Positions 53,805 through 62,075 of a stretch of 64,000 bases of DNA are shown piece by piece. The notes beneath the pieces were generated by a model, which did no database searches, was not told the DNA's origin, and saw nothing but the letters and a program-made list of their open reading frames with translations. A program made the position numbers and the translations under genes. Every line of letters begins with the position of its first letter. The stretch's first letter is position 1. The DNA comes from Desulfobulbus rhabdoformis (GTDB lineage Bacteria > Desulfobacterota > Desulfobulbia > Desulfobulbales > Desulfobulbaceae), in contig NZ_JAFFQA010000012.1 of assembly GCF_016919065.1 (NCBI RefSeq), positions 56,969-120,968 of the forward strand, written 5' to 3'.

Positions 53805-55159
53805 AGGGCAATATTCTTGTTATCGAAGACGAACAGGAGATGTGCGACCTGCTGGCCGCAGGCTTGAGCCGTCGGAATTTTACGGTGACCAGCTACACCA
53901 GCGGCCGGGAAGGTCTGGCCGCTGTCGATATTAACACCACCGATGTGGTGCTGGCCGATATCAATATCCCGGATATGAACGGGCTTGATATCTGTAGCGA
54001 AATCGTGACCCATATGCGTGATATCCCCGTGGTCATCATGACCGCCTTTGGCAGCATGGATACTGCCATCTCCGCCATCCGTGCCGGAGCCTATGACTTT
54101 GTCACCAAGCCGCTGGATATGGATATTCTGGCGCTGGCCCTTGAGCGGGCCGCCAAGTACCGGGGGCTGCAGCGAACAGTCAAGCTGCTGAGCCAGGAGG
54201 TGGGGCAGCCGCAGAAGTTTGACAATATTATTGGTCAGAGCTCGGTGATGGAGGAATTGTTCTCTCAGCTCAATCGTATTGTCGACTCCGATGCCTCGCT
54301 GCTCATTACCGGGGAGAGTGGTTCGGGCAAAGAGGTGGTCGCCCGGGCGGTTCATCACCAGAGCCAGAGGGGAGCACGTCCCCTGATTGCCATCAACTGT
54401 GCTGCCATGCCTGCGCAGCTTTTGGAAAGTGAGCTCTTTGGCCATACCAAGGGTGCCTTTACCAGCGCCTCCCAGGCGACCAAGGGACTTTTTCTTGAGG
54501 CGGATGGGGGCACCCTCTTTCTTGACGAGGTGGGGGAAATCCCCCTGGAACTACAGCCCAAGCTCTTGCGTGCACTTGAAGAGCGCAAGGTGCGTCCCAT
54601 TGGCGGCAGCGCCGAACGTGCCTTTAACGTGCGCATCATTGCCGCCACTAACCGGGATCTGGAGTCAGCGGTTGAAGATGGTTTTTTTCGCGAAGATCTT
54701 TTTTATCGCCTCAACGTCATTCATATGCACCTGCCGCCACTCAGGGCACGGGGCGGGGATATCCTTTTACTGGCCAACCACTTCATCAAGCAGTTCTCCA
54801 AACGGCAGGATAAGGCGGTTACCGGCATTTCCGAGCCTGCTGCTGAAAAATTGCTCAACTACCCTTGGCCGGGCAATGTGCGCGAGCTGCGCAACGCCAT
54901 GGAACATGCGGTAGCCCTGACCCTCTACGATAAAATCGTTGTGGACGACCTGCCGGAAAAAATCCGTGTGGCAGATCAGGAACACTTTCTCCTCTCTTCC
55001 AAGGATCCTTCTGAGCTGATCACTCTGGAAGAGATGGAGCGGCGCTATATCATGTATGTGCTGGAAAACACCCAGGGCAATCGTACTCTGGCAGCCCGGA
55101 TTATGGGGGTGGATCGAAAAACGCTCTATCGCAAGCTGCAGCGGTACAAGGAGGATTGA
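53801..55159 (+). CDS. Sigma-54-dependent response regulator, NtrC type
   Basis: A 452-residue activator. The receiver domain has the phosphoacceptor Asp53 in VVLADINIPDMNG. The AAA+ domain has GESGSGKEVVARAV and LFLDEVGEIPLELQ, and a C-terminal Fis-type helix-turn-helix (RTLAARIMGVDRKTLYRKL) follows. The sigma-54 contact loop reads GAFTSA instead of the usual GAFTGA. It overlaps the kinase gene by 4 bases. Target promoters were not found in the window. Confidence 0.93.
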   Translation: MKGNILVIEDEQEMCDLLAAGLSRRNFTVTSYTSGREGLAAVDINTTDVVLADINIPDMNGLDICSEIVTHMRDIPVVIMTAFGSMDTAISAIRAGAYDFVTKPLDMDILALALERAAKYRGLQRTVKLLSQEVGQPQKFDNIIGQSSVMEELFSQLNRIVDSDASLLITGESGSGKEVVARAVHHQSQRGARPLIAINCAAMPAQLLESELFGHTKGAFTSASQATKGLFLEADGGTLFLDEVGEIPLELQPKLLRALEERKVRPIGGSAERAFNVRIIAATNRDLESAVEDGFFREDLFYRLNVIHMHLPPLRARGGDILLLANHFIKQFSKRQDKAVTGISEPAAEKLLNYPWPGNVRELRNAMEHAVALTLYDKIVVDDLPEKIRVADQEHFLLSSKDPSELITLEEMERRYIMYVLENTQGNRTLAARIMGVDRKTLYRKLQRYKED

Positions 55160-55360
55160 GTTCTATGGCGGCGATGGATCGCGGCGGAAACGGTGAGGGG
55201 CGAAATTTTTTTTCGATTGATAAATAATTTTGTATTAAAAAATCAATTTTGCTTATATAGTGAAGTTCATAGATCGGTAATTTAATTTTTGTCCTTGATC
55301 TCTTGAGAACTCCCTGTTCTTGGCAGAGTCTTATTAAGAATAAAAATTAGGGAAACAGCT

Positions 55361-56005
55361 ATGAATGTTTACTGGCATGATCTGATGGTAACGCGTCAGC
55401 AGAGGGAATCCTTAAACACTCATAAAGGTTGCGTCATCTGGTTCACCGGCCTGAGTGCATCCGGAAAAAGCACTGTTGCAAATGTCCTTGATCACATACT
55501 TTTCCATCAGTACAAGGCTCGAAGTGTGGTTTTGGATGGAGATAATATCCGTCATGGGCTCAATGCGAGCACTGAAATGTTAAAGGGGACACATAAAGAG
55601 GATTTTGCACGACGTTTCGGCTTAGGATTTTCCGCAATTGATCGCGAAGAAAACATTCGGCGTATCGGCTCTGTTGCCAAATTATTTTCGCAGAACGGAA
55701 TAATAGCCATTACAGCATTTATCAGCCCATACCGTATAGACCGGGATCGTGTTCGAGATGCGCTCCTGCCTGGTGAATTTATAGAAATATTTGTTGATAC
55801 CCCACTAGCTGTATGCGAAAGAAGGGATCCAAAAGGCCTGTATAAAAAGGCAAAAGCTGGTGAACTTAAAGGATTTACCGGTATTGATTCTCCCTATGAA
55901 CCTCCCATCTCCCCCGAAGTGCTTCTCCTGGCTGGTGAAAAAACTCCAGAGTCACTCGCCGAAGAAGTTATTGTTTTCCTGAAGAATAATCAAATTCTCG
56001 TCTGA
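55361..56005 (+). CDS. cysC: Adenylylsulfate kinase
   Basis: Phosphorylates APS to PAPS in the cytoplasm. The 214-residue protein has the P-loop FTGLSASGKST, LDGDNIRHGLN, the ENIRRIGSVAKLF segment, AFISPYRIDRD and the GFTGIDSPYEPP block. It stands alone without cysDN, so PAPS is probably made for sulfation rather than for assimilation; that is inference. It sits at the left edge of the AT-rich accessory region, behind an AT-rich leader. Confidence 0.95.
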   Translation: MNVYWHDLMVTRQQRESLNTHKGCVIWFTGLSASGKSTVANVLDHILFHQYKARSVVLDGDNIRHGLNASTEMLKGTHKEDFARRFGLGFSAIDREENIRRIGSVAKLFSQNGIIAITAFISPYRIDRDRVRDALLPGEFIEIFVDTPLAVCERRDPKGLYKKAKAGELKGFTGIDSPYEPPISPEVLLLAGEKTPESLAEEVIVFLKNNQILV

Positions 56006-56172
56006 GAATAAAAAATTCCTGCAGTATCACGATGGTGTTCGTATCTCGCCATCACAATACTTCATCTCCCCGGACTGTGGTAGGTTGGCGGTGTGTGAAT
56101 ACCGGCAACTCCTTGTGAATAATCCCATCTTTCCGCCTGGAAATAGAAGAGAGGGAAATTCGAATTACTCCT

Positions 56173-56772
56173 CTATTCCTGTCTAGCTTTTAAAAGACGA
56201 GGCAGGTATCTCCCGGTACTCTCCTTGTATGCTTCATATTCCTTTCCGTGAGTGGACAGGAGATGGGCCTCTTCTCTGAGCACCAGGCGATGGAACAGCA
56301 CCATTGTGGCTGCAACGAGAACAAGGAGCACCAGGCTCGGACGTATCAGAAAAAGGCCCATGTACATGATGAAGTGGGAAAGAAAATATGGGTTGCGAAT
56401 ATACTGGTAAATTCCACTTTGGATGAGTTCAGTTTTCTGGGTTTCATGCACCCCAACCCGCCAGGATTCACCTAGTTGTCCCGAAAAAATCCACCCCAGA
56501 ACAATGCTAAGAGCAAAGACCAAGAGTCCAAATGAGGAAACGGCAGGGATGTGCAAAAAGGCTATGGGGCCAAAAAAATGGTAGAAGTTCTCTGAAGAGG
56601 TGGAAAAGAGCGTTGCCGCGATGCAGGAGGTCGTTGCTAGTATTGACAGGGTCAGGAGAGAATCTGAGGCCTTTACTTTCTGTTTGGTTTTGGTTTGTAC
56701 CTGGATATTTCTTGCCAGGAATGTGCCCAAAAAAAGAAGGGCCAGGAGTAAGAGCAGCGTTTTTTCTGTCAT
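56173..56772 (-). CDS. Isoprenylcysteine carboxyl methyltransferase-like membrane protein
   Basis: A 199-residue protein with several membrane helices. The C-terminal methyltransferase-like block is GIYQYIRNPYFLSHFIMYMG followed by REEAHLLSTHGKEYEAYKE, typical of the ICMT/PEMT family of membrane SAM-dependent methyltransferases. Bacterial members act on unknown, probably lipid-like, substrates. It lies next to the MITE-like copy at 56839. Confidence 0.82.
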   Translation of the reverse strand: MTEKTLLLLLALLFLGTFLARNIQVQTKTKQKVKASDSLLTLSILATTSCIAATLFSTSSENFYHFFGPIAFLHIPAVSSFGLLVFALSIVLGWIFSGQLGESWRVGVHETQKTELIQSGIYQYIRNPYFLSHFIMYMGLFLIRPSLVLLVLVAATMVLFHRLVLREEAHLLSTHGKEYEAYKESTGRYLPRLLKARQE

Positions 56773-57249
56773 TTGATGCCTCCTTAGTATATTTGAAAAA
56801 AATGTAGTAAATATAGGATGGCCATTGAAATAAATAAAGGGAATCTTGAATAATTGCTTTTCCTGCCAATCTCGCGGAGTCTGACGCTTACCTCGTCATG
56901 CTGAAAATTTTATCCTCGGAATATCAACTATATGCCTGCGGTGAAATTGTCAGCAATCCTTGACCTTGATTGAAAAATCTAATTATTCAAGACACCCTAA
57001 AAAATTAAATTGATATTGATACAATATAGCTATATTTTATGCCTTTATAAAGTTTTTTATCTTGACATCCTTGCTTTGAGCAATTTGTTGGCATTTTTAC
57101 TGAAATTTTCAATTATACTTTTTTTGACCTTCTGCAAATCACTGTTTTAGGCCGATGTTCATGTCTTGATCCAATTGTCTCTTTTAAATTGTTATTGATA
57201 ATAAGTTTTCTTAAGTCCTCGGCGTCTTCAGTGGTCAGCATGGAGGAAC
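56773..57249. other. Intergenic region with the third MITE-like copy
   Basis: AT-rich stretch between the ICMT-like gene and the transposase remnant. Apart from the MITE-like element (56839-56997) no gene or RNA was recognised. Confidence 0.6.
56839..56997. mobile_element. MITE-like element, family A, copy 3 (159 bp)
   Basis: Nearly identical over its full length to the copy at 5999-6158, including the terminal inverted repeats (left GGGAATCTTGAATAATTGC, right CTAATTATTCAAGACACCC). It differs at only a small number of internal positions. The copies are 51 kb apart. Confidence 0.85.
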
Positions 57250-57269
57250 AGGGCAAGCGCACGAAATTC

Positions 57270-57725
57270 CTAGCCAGCAAGTACACTGCCTAGAAATCGA
57301 CTGTCGCAGGCTGCTCTGAATTGTTTTTGCTTGATACTCATTTTGGTTTTCTCTCGTTGGAGCAGATTACGAGCTATATGCCTCAGTACGGCAAAATTTT
57401 CGGGAGCGTCGTCTTTTCGGATTCGGCACTCATCTTCACGAAAGGTAACATCAGGTACATAGTGAAGAGAATTTTCTATCCCCCAATGAAAGTGTACAGC
57501 TTTGGCAAATAGTTCATCGTTGTTTTCTTGGCTCGAAATATAGTAGCGGCATTCTGTAGTTCTTTTATCTTTTCCGTGCCTCTGATACAACAACACCTAT
57601 TGTTCGAAGGCCCTTCCACTGTGCGGCCATGGGGAACTCGGCAGCATCTGTTATGTAATGAGAGCGAATCTCATGGGGCCATGGCCTTTGCTTTCGCTCT
57701 GGTAGAAATCAAATATAAAAATTAT
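57270..57725 (-). pseudogene. ISAs1-family transposase remnant (5' truncated, frameshifted)
   Basis: Two minus-strand frames together resemble the C-terminal part of ISAs1-type transposases. The first (57725 to about 57570) reads ...KGHGPHEIRSHYITDAAEFP, then AAQWKGLRTIGVVVSEARK. After a one-base shift in an A-run, the second (to 57270) reads RTTECRYYISS, then HFHWGIENSLHYVPDVTFRE and PENFAVLRHIARNLL. The N-terminal DDE part is missing. A CAGGGCAAGCGC sequence at 57250 may be the right end of the element. Confidence 0.85.
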
Positions 57726-57751
57726 TTACCTACGAGCAGTTACGGTCTAGG

Positions 57752-58621
57752 TTAAAACGCCCTCAGATAGTCAGGCTTGAGGCTGACATCCCCGTTAAGC
57801 GCTCTGTCAATAAGGCGAATCGTTTCAGATTTTTCCTTGGGAAGCCGCGCCTTGACCGGAAAATAGTTGGACGCATGGTTGGCATGAAAAGAACCGTCTG
57901 TCAGTTCGGTATGCTCAATCATTGTCCGCAATTCCGCAAGCATCTCCATGGGATTGGGCAGTTGAAATTCGCCCCGCTCATACTCCCTACACAACGGAGT
58001 TCCAGGATTGAGCATGAGGCTTAGCCCACCGACATACTTCGGATCAATGGCTGTGAGCACCCTGCCGGTTTCCCTGGCATGAATCAGGGAGCGTTCTCGA
58101 CCGGCAACGCCGATCAGCACAGTCAGAGACAGGGTCATTCCGCTCGCTGCAAGCTTTTGTCCCATTTCAATCAGGCGCTTGCTGTCAGCCCCTTTACAAA
58201 TCCTCTTAAGGGTCACGTCGTCCCCTGATTCAACCCCCATATAGGCGATATCCAAACCTGCCTGATGCAGTTCCAGCAGTTCCTGTTCCGCCTTCATGGC
58301 AATACTCTTTGCATTGGCATAGATACCTATCCTGTTCAGCCAAGGCAGTTTTTTCTTAATTGTCCCGAGGATGTTAAGAAGACGCTTTTGCGGTACAATC
58401 AAGGCGTCACCATCGCAGATAAAAAGCCGGTTCTGCTCTTTACAGTGCTGCTTGGCAAAGTCAATGTCTGCCATGATGGTCTCATCACTCTTAATGGAAA
58501 ACAGGCTGCCCTTATACATATCGCAAAAGGTGCATTTGTTGTGAGAACAGCCAGTTGTGACCTGCAGTAAAATTGAGTTCGCCTCACTTGGTGGTCGAAA
58601 GATGTTGCCTTGATAATCCAT
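57752..58621 (-). CDS. Radical SAM protein, paralogue of the trkH-linked enzyme
   Basis: A 289-residue radical SAM enzyme with CSHNKCTFC near residue 25 (CX4CX2C), after the block RPPSEANSILLQVT shared almost exactly with the protein at 46201. It has YMGVESGDDVTLKRI and LIGVAGRERSL segments. It is 90 residues shorter than the other paralogue. The transposase remnant lies directly downstream. Function unknown. Confidence 0.88.
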   Translation of the reverse strand: MDYQGNIFRPPSEANSILLQVTTGCSHNKCTFCDMYKGSLFSIKSDETIMADIDFAKQHCKEQNRLFICDGDALIVPQKRLLNILGTIKKKLPWLNRIGIYANAKSIAMKAEQELLELHQAGLDIAYMGVESGDDVTLKRICKGADSKRLIEMGQKLAASGMTLSLTVLIGVAGRERSLIHARETGRVLTAIDPKYVGGLSLMLNPGTPLCREYERGEFQLPNPMEMLAELRTMIEHTELTDGSFHANHASNYFPVKARLPKEKSETIRLIDRALNGDVSLKPDYLRAF

Positions 58622-58730
58622 GTGTCGGTATGTTCCTGATTTTTAATATCTTTCACTTCTCATGACGGTCAAGGGCGGCCATATGTTTCAGCCGCCCCTG
58701 AAGTTCAATGATTACCGGTTTGACGTAGCA

Positions 58731-59735
58731 TTATTTGCTTACCTTCACAATAGCGCGCCCTCGGTTCTTACCTTGCAGGATAAGATCAATGCGCTCGTCC
58801 AGGGCTTCAAGGTCGGGAAGTTCAGTGGTAATTTTGTCTAAATACTCAAGCTTCCAGTCAGATGCGATTTTATTCCAAACTGCTATCCTCGTATCAACTG
58901 GACAGTTCACCGAATCAATACCAAGCAGGCTAACACCGTTTAAAATAAAGGGATAAATTGAGGATTCAAGTTCTGCGGAACCAACATTACCGCAACAGGT
59001 TACTGAACCACCATATTTGGTCGTTTTAATAGCTGTTGAAAGAATATTTCCTGCAACGGTGTCAATTGCGCCTGCCCATCTAGGTTTAAGCAATGGGCGA
59101 CCACTTTTGTCATCTGCTTCTTCAATGGAGATAACTTCTTTAGCGCCTAATTCAAGTAAGTAATCTTTTTCATCTTTAATGCCGTTGACCGCAACGACTT
59201 CGTAGCCGCTTTTCACCAGAATGGAGACAGCGATACTGCCAACCCCACCGGTTGCTCCCGTGACCAGAACTGGTCCCATATCCGGAGTGACCCCATTGTT
59301 GATCAGCTTATAGCAGGAGAGAGCAGCCGTGAACCCGGCTGTCCCGTAGATCATGCTTTCCCGAAGACTCAAATTTTCAGGAAGACGAACCACCCAGTTA
59401 GCTGGCACCCGAATATATTCCTCATAGCCTCCAGAGGTGTTCATTCCCAGGTCATACCCGGTTACGAGCACCTCATCCCCTGGTTTGAAGGTACTGTCGC
59501 TGCTCTCAACAATCACGCCTGCCGCATCAACACCAGGGGTGTGGGGGTATTTTCTGGTAACTCCTTTATTGCCTGAGGCTGAAAGGGCGTCCTTGTAGTT
59601 GAGCGATGAGTAATACACCTTAATCAACACCTCCCCCTCGGGAAGGTCTGCAATGCTTTTTTCTTTGATTTCTCGGGTAAATTGTTTGTCATCGGTTTCG
59701 GTGACGATCATTGCCTTGAATGAGATGTTGTTCAT
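58731..59735 (-). CDS. YhdH/AcuI-type zinc-free quinone/acryloyl-CoA reductase
   Basis: A 334-residue MDR-family NADPH-dependent oxidoreductase of the YhdH/AcuI group, some of whose members reduce acryloyl-CoA. It has YYSSLNYKDALSASGNKGV near the N-terminus, HTPGVDAAGVIV, and the nucleotide loop VTGATGGVGSIAVSIL. Zinc-binding cysteines are absent. ATG 59735 has AAGGAG at 6 bases; the frame extends 21 codons further. It is divided from the TetR gene by a region with two operator-like repeats, so it is probably the target of that regulator. Confidence 0.9.
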   Translation of the reverse strand: MNNISFKAMIVTETDDKQFTREIKEKSIADLPEGEVLIKVYYSSLNYKDALSASGNKGVTRKYPHTPGVDAAGVIVESSDSTFKPGDEVLVTGYDLGMNTSGGYEEYIRVPANWVVRLPENLSLRESMIYGTAGFTAALSCYKLINNGVTPDMGPVLVTGATGGVGSIAVSILVKSGYEVVAVNGIKDEKDYLLELGAKEVISIEEADDKSGRPLLKPRWAGAIDTVAGNILSTAIKTTKYGGSVTCCGNVGSAELESSIYPFILNGVSLLGIDSVNCPVDTRIAVWNKIASDWKLEYLDKITTELPDLEALDERIDLILQGKNRGRAIVKVSK

Positions 59736-59757
59736 GGAATGCTCCTTGACCGGTGCA

Positions 59758-59774
59758 ATATGACCAGTCATCTT
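59758..59774. promoter_or_regulatory. Operator-like repeat O1 upstream of the reductase gene
   Basis: ATATGACCAGTCATCTT, 23 bases upstream of the reductase ATG. It matches two further copies (59884, 60573) with one difference. The GAC-N5-GTC core is an imperfect dyad, as TetR operators often are. Confidence 0.6.
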
Positions 59775-59883
59775 GTTAGTGTTTACTGCTGTCCACATTT
59801 GTGTTCTCGAGTTCTATCCTGTTCACCGCAGTGTGCAGAACCTGTAAAAAGCGTTAAACGACTTGACTCAGAAAAAGCACTTG

Positions 59884-59900
59884 ATATGACCAGTCGTCTT
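59884..59900. promoter_or_regulatory. Operator-like repeat O2
   Basis: ATATGACCAGTCGTCTT, identical to the third copy at 60573. It lies between the TetR gene end and the reductase start, in the likely promoter region of the reductase. Confidence 0.65.
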
Positions 59901-59960
59901 TAAAGTGCGTACAAAACTCTATCAAAAACAATTATTCTAATCCCCTAAGGATTAATCTTT

Positions 59961-60560
59961 TCAAGAGATTGATGCGTTTTTTAGCATCTCATCAAGAAGT
60001 ACCTGAAACTCGTCCAGGGGCTGTGCAGATTTATTGGCTTTCATGATCACCAGTGCACCGAGCCAGCAATTTCGGATAAGACTCACCAGCCTATCTAGGT
60101 TAGTTGACGCCGTCAAGCTCCCCTCTTCCTGGGCCTGTTCAAGACATGTGAGAAGTGGTGCATATTCTCGCTTGAAGCATCTAGCGGCCTCTATGGAGAT
60201 AGTCTCACTTACATCAGCCATTTCCAGGGTAATGTTGCACAGAAAACAGCCGAGAGAGAAAGCCCCTTTTGAGGATAAATATTCAATTTTATTTCGATAA
60301 AGTTGTTTGATCCTTTCCAGAGGAGGCAGATTGTCATCTAAAAGAACTTGGCTCATCATTTCAAGCTCTCGTTCTGTGAAAAGACGCATAGCTTCTACTG
60401 CAAAGTCTTCTTTGTTTTTAAAATAATTATAGAAAGAACCTTTGGGGATTTCAGCCGCATTAGCTATTTCCTGCACCCCTGTCGCATTGTAGCCTTTTTG
60501 ATACAATGCTTTGAGTCCCTTACGGATAATATGTTGTTTATTTTCGTCTCGCCGTTTCAT
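59961..60560 (-). CDS. TetR/AcrR-family transcription repressor
   Basis: A 199-residue repressor. The N-terminal helix-turn-helix is NATGVQEIANAAEIPKGSFY followed by NYFKNKED; a helical ligand-binding domain with cysteines (GCFLCN) follows. Upstream of its ATG is one copy of the sequence ATATGACCAGTCGTCTT, with two more between it and the reductase, so it likely represses itself and the reductase. The ligand is unknown; electrophile-sensing relatives such as NemR also use cysteines. Confidence 0.9.
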   Translation of the reverse strand: MKRRDENKQHIIRKGLKALYQKGYNATGVQEIANAAEIPKGSFYNYFKNKEDFAVEAMRLFTERELEMMSQVLLDDNLPPLERIKQLYRNKIEYLSSKGAFSLGCFLCNITLEMADVSETISIEAARCFKREYAPLLTCLEQAQEEGSLTASTNLDRLVSLIRNCWLGALVIMKANKSAQPLDEFQVLLDEMLKNASIS

Positions 60561-60572
60561 GATGATTTTATA

Positions 60573-60589
60573 ATATGACCAGTCGTCTT
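60573..60589. promoter_or_regulatory. Operator-like repeat O3 upstream of the TetR gene
   Basis: ATATGACCAGTCGTCTT, 13 bases upstream of the TetR ATG, identical to O2 and in the same orientation as O1 and O2. Confidence 0.65.
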
Positions 60590-60734
60590 AAAAAGCAAGC
60601 GGTATTTTTTATAGTAATGCACAGTAATTTTCTAACTTATTGATTTTGTGGATGTAATTGCTCATCCCTTGAAGAGGCCTTCAGGCTATGAAAATTGCGA
60701 GATGCTCATCATGCCCACCTTATCCCCATTTTTT

Positions 60735-61736
60735 TCAATAGCGAAATACGGCGGCGGTAAAAGAGAGTCCTCCGCCTGAGGTTATTAGGAGGATTAAATC
60801 ATTCTTTTTCAGCGTCCCGTCTTGAACTGCTGCATCGATGGCCATGGGGATGCACGCCGCACCGGTATACCCAAACCTGTCCATGATTGTATAGGCTTTG
60901 CGGCGATCGAGGTTAAGGGTGTCCATGGTTTCATGGATACTATTTATGTTAATCTGGGTCATGAAATAATGGTCGATATCGTTCGGTCTAATGGCAAGTT
61001 GCAGGCACAAGGAGCGAATCATTTTGGTCCAGGTTTCTACATTTTTGTTCTCCGGAAATCTTTTAGTGAATTGCATATAGTGATCGCCATGGGCTAAAGC
61101 CTGGGGAGAGATAGGGTAATGCGTCCCCCCCGAATAGATTCCCATCCACTCATGATACTGGCCTTCTGTAAGGTGTTGGGCCCCCATGAATCCGCGGTTA
61201 CCCCCCTCAACTGCGGTAAGAACTGCAGCTCCCGCACCATCAGCGAAAAGAGAAACTGTTTTTTTATCTTTTTTGTTTAAGTATTTGCTCATAGCATATC
61301 CACCAATGACAAGGATAGTTGAGTAGTCACTTCCTGATCGGATATACCGGCTGGCAACCTCTAAACCAGCCACAAAACTTGAACAGGCAGCATTTAAATC
61401 AAAGGCGCCGCCTTTGATTGCTTTCAGGCGATAGTGGACCGCAGATGCCGTGGAGGGAGATATGTGTTCCGGTGTATCCGTGCCGACGATGATCAAGTCA
61501 AGGGCAGATGCCTCTAACCCCGCATTGTGCAATGCTCTTTTACCGGCTTCAACGCACAAGTCAGCGGTGGATTCGTCTTCATTGCACCACCGGCGTTCCC
61601 GTATGGTCAGATTGGTCTCCAGCCAGGTGCTGACATCTTCTCCGAGTAATTTATCAAAGTAGCTATTCGGCAGGGTCAAAGCTGGAGCATAGGATCCAGT
61701 GGATAGGATAACTGCATTTCTCATATTGGTTACCAT
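60735..61736 (-). CDS. FabH-like ketoacyl synthase III family protein with altered triad
   Basis: A 333-residue thiolase-fold enzyme of the 3-oxoacyl-ACP synthase III type. The nucleophile Cys118 is in DLNAACSSF. Where FabH has PHQAN with the catalytic His, this protein has FMTQININ. Where FabH has GNTSAAS with the catalytic Asn, it has GYTGAAC. The nucleophile is kept but the other two triad residues are not, so it may transfer acyl groups without the usual decarboxylating condensation, or belong to a non-canonical branch. ATG 61736 is chosen over further upstream frames. Confidence 0.85.
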   Translation of the reverse strand: MVTNMRNAVILSTGSYAPALTLPNSYFDKLLGEDVSTWLETNLTIRERRWCNEDESTADLCVEAGKRALHNAGLEASALDLIIVGTDTPEHISPSTASAVHYRLKAIKGGAFDLNAACSSFVAGLEVASRYIRSGSDYSTILVIGGYAMSKYLNKKDKKTVSLFADGAGAAVLTAVEGGNRGFMGAQHLTEGQYHEWMGIYSGGTHYPISPQALAHGDHYMQFTKRFPENKNVETWTKMIRSLCLQLAIRPNDIDHYFMTQININSIHETMDTLNLDRRKAYTIMDRFGYTGAACIPMAIDAAVQDGTLKKNDLILLITSGGGLSFTAAVFRY

Positions 61737-62075
61737 TTTAATTTCCCGTAAATTTGGCTGGCCGTCTCTCCAGGAAAGTGTGTGCATCCGATGTTTATGG
61801 CAAACGGCTTGTGAGGCACTCCCTGCAGGTGGCAGCCTGGGTGGCGAGCTTTTAAATCCCATAACTGTCGGATGCTCCCAGAAGCACACAGGAGGAAAAC
61901 TCATTTATGAGCAGCGAGCCGCTTTTTAACGCCTGATCCAGGCGAATGCATTCTTACATTCAGCGTTCAGCGCTACCATCTTGGTAGCGCTTCCAGCGTA
62001 TTTCAGAGCAATATTTATTTCTTTTGTGAGACCGGGCTTGTCCAACCCCGGATAAGATTGTGGTTCGTTCTTGCC
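61737..62075. other. Intergenic region with a strong hairpin
   Basis: About 340 bases between the FabH-like gene and the DUF6178-like gene, both minus. It holds the hairpin at 61969-61991 and presumably the FabH-like promoter; no gene is supported. Confidence 0.5.
61969..61991 (-). terminator. Perfect hairpin downstream of the DUF6178-like gene
   Basis: A 10-bp perfect stem AGCGCTACCA / TGGTAGCGCT with a 3-base loop, 85 bases after the gene. No U-run follows on the minus strand, so termination is possible but not certain. Confidence 0.5.
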
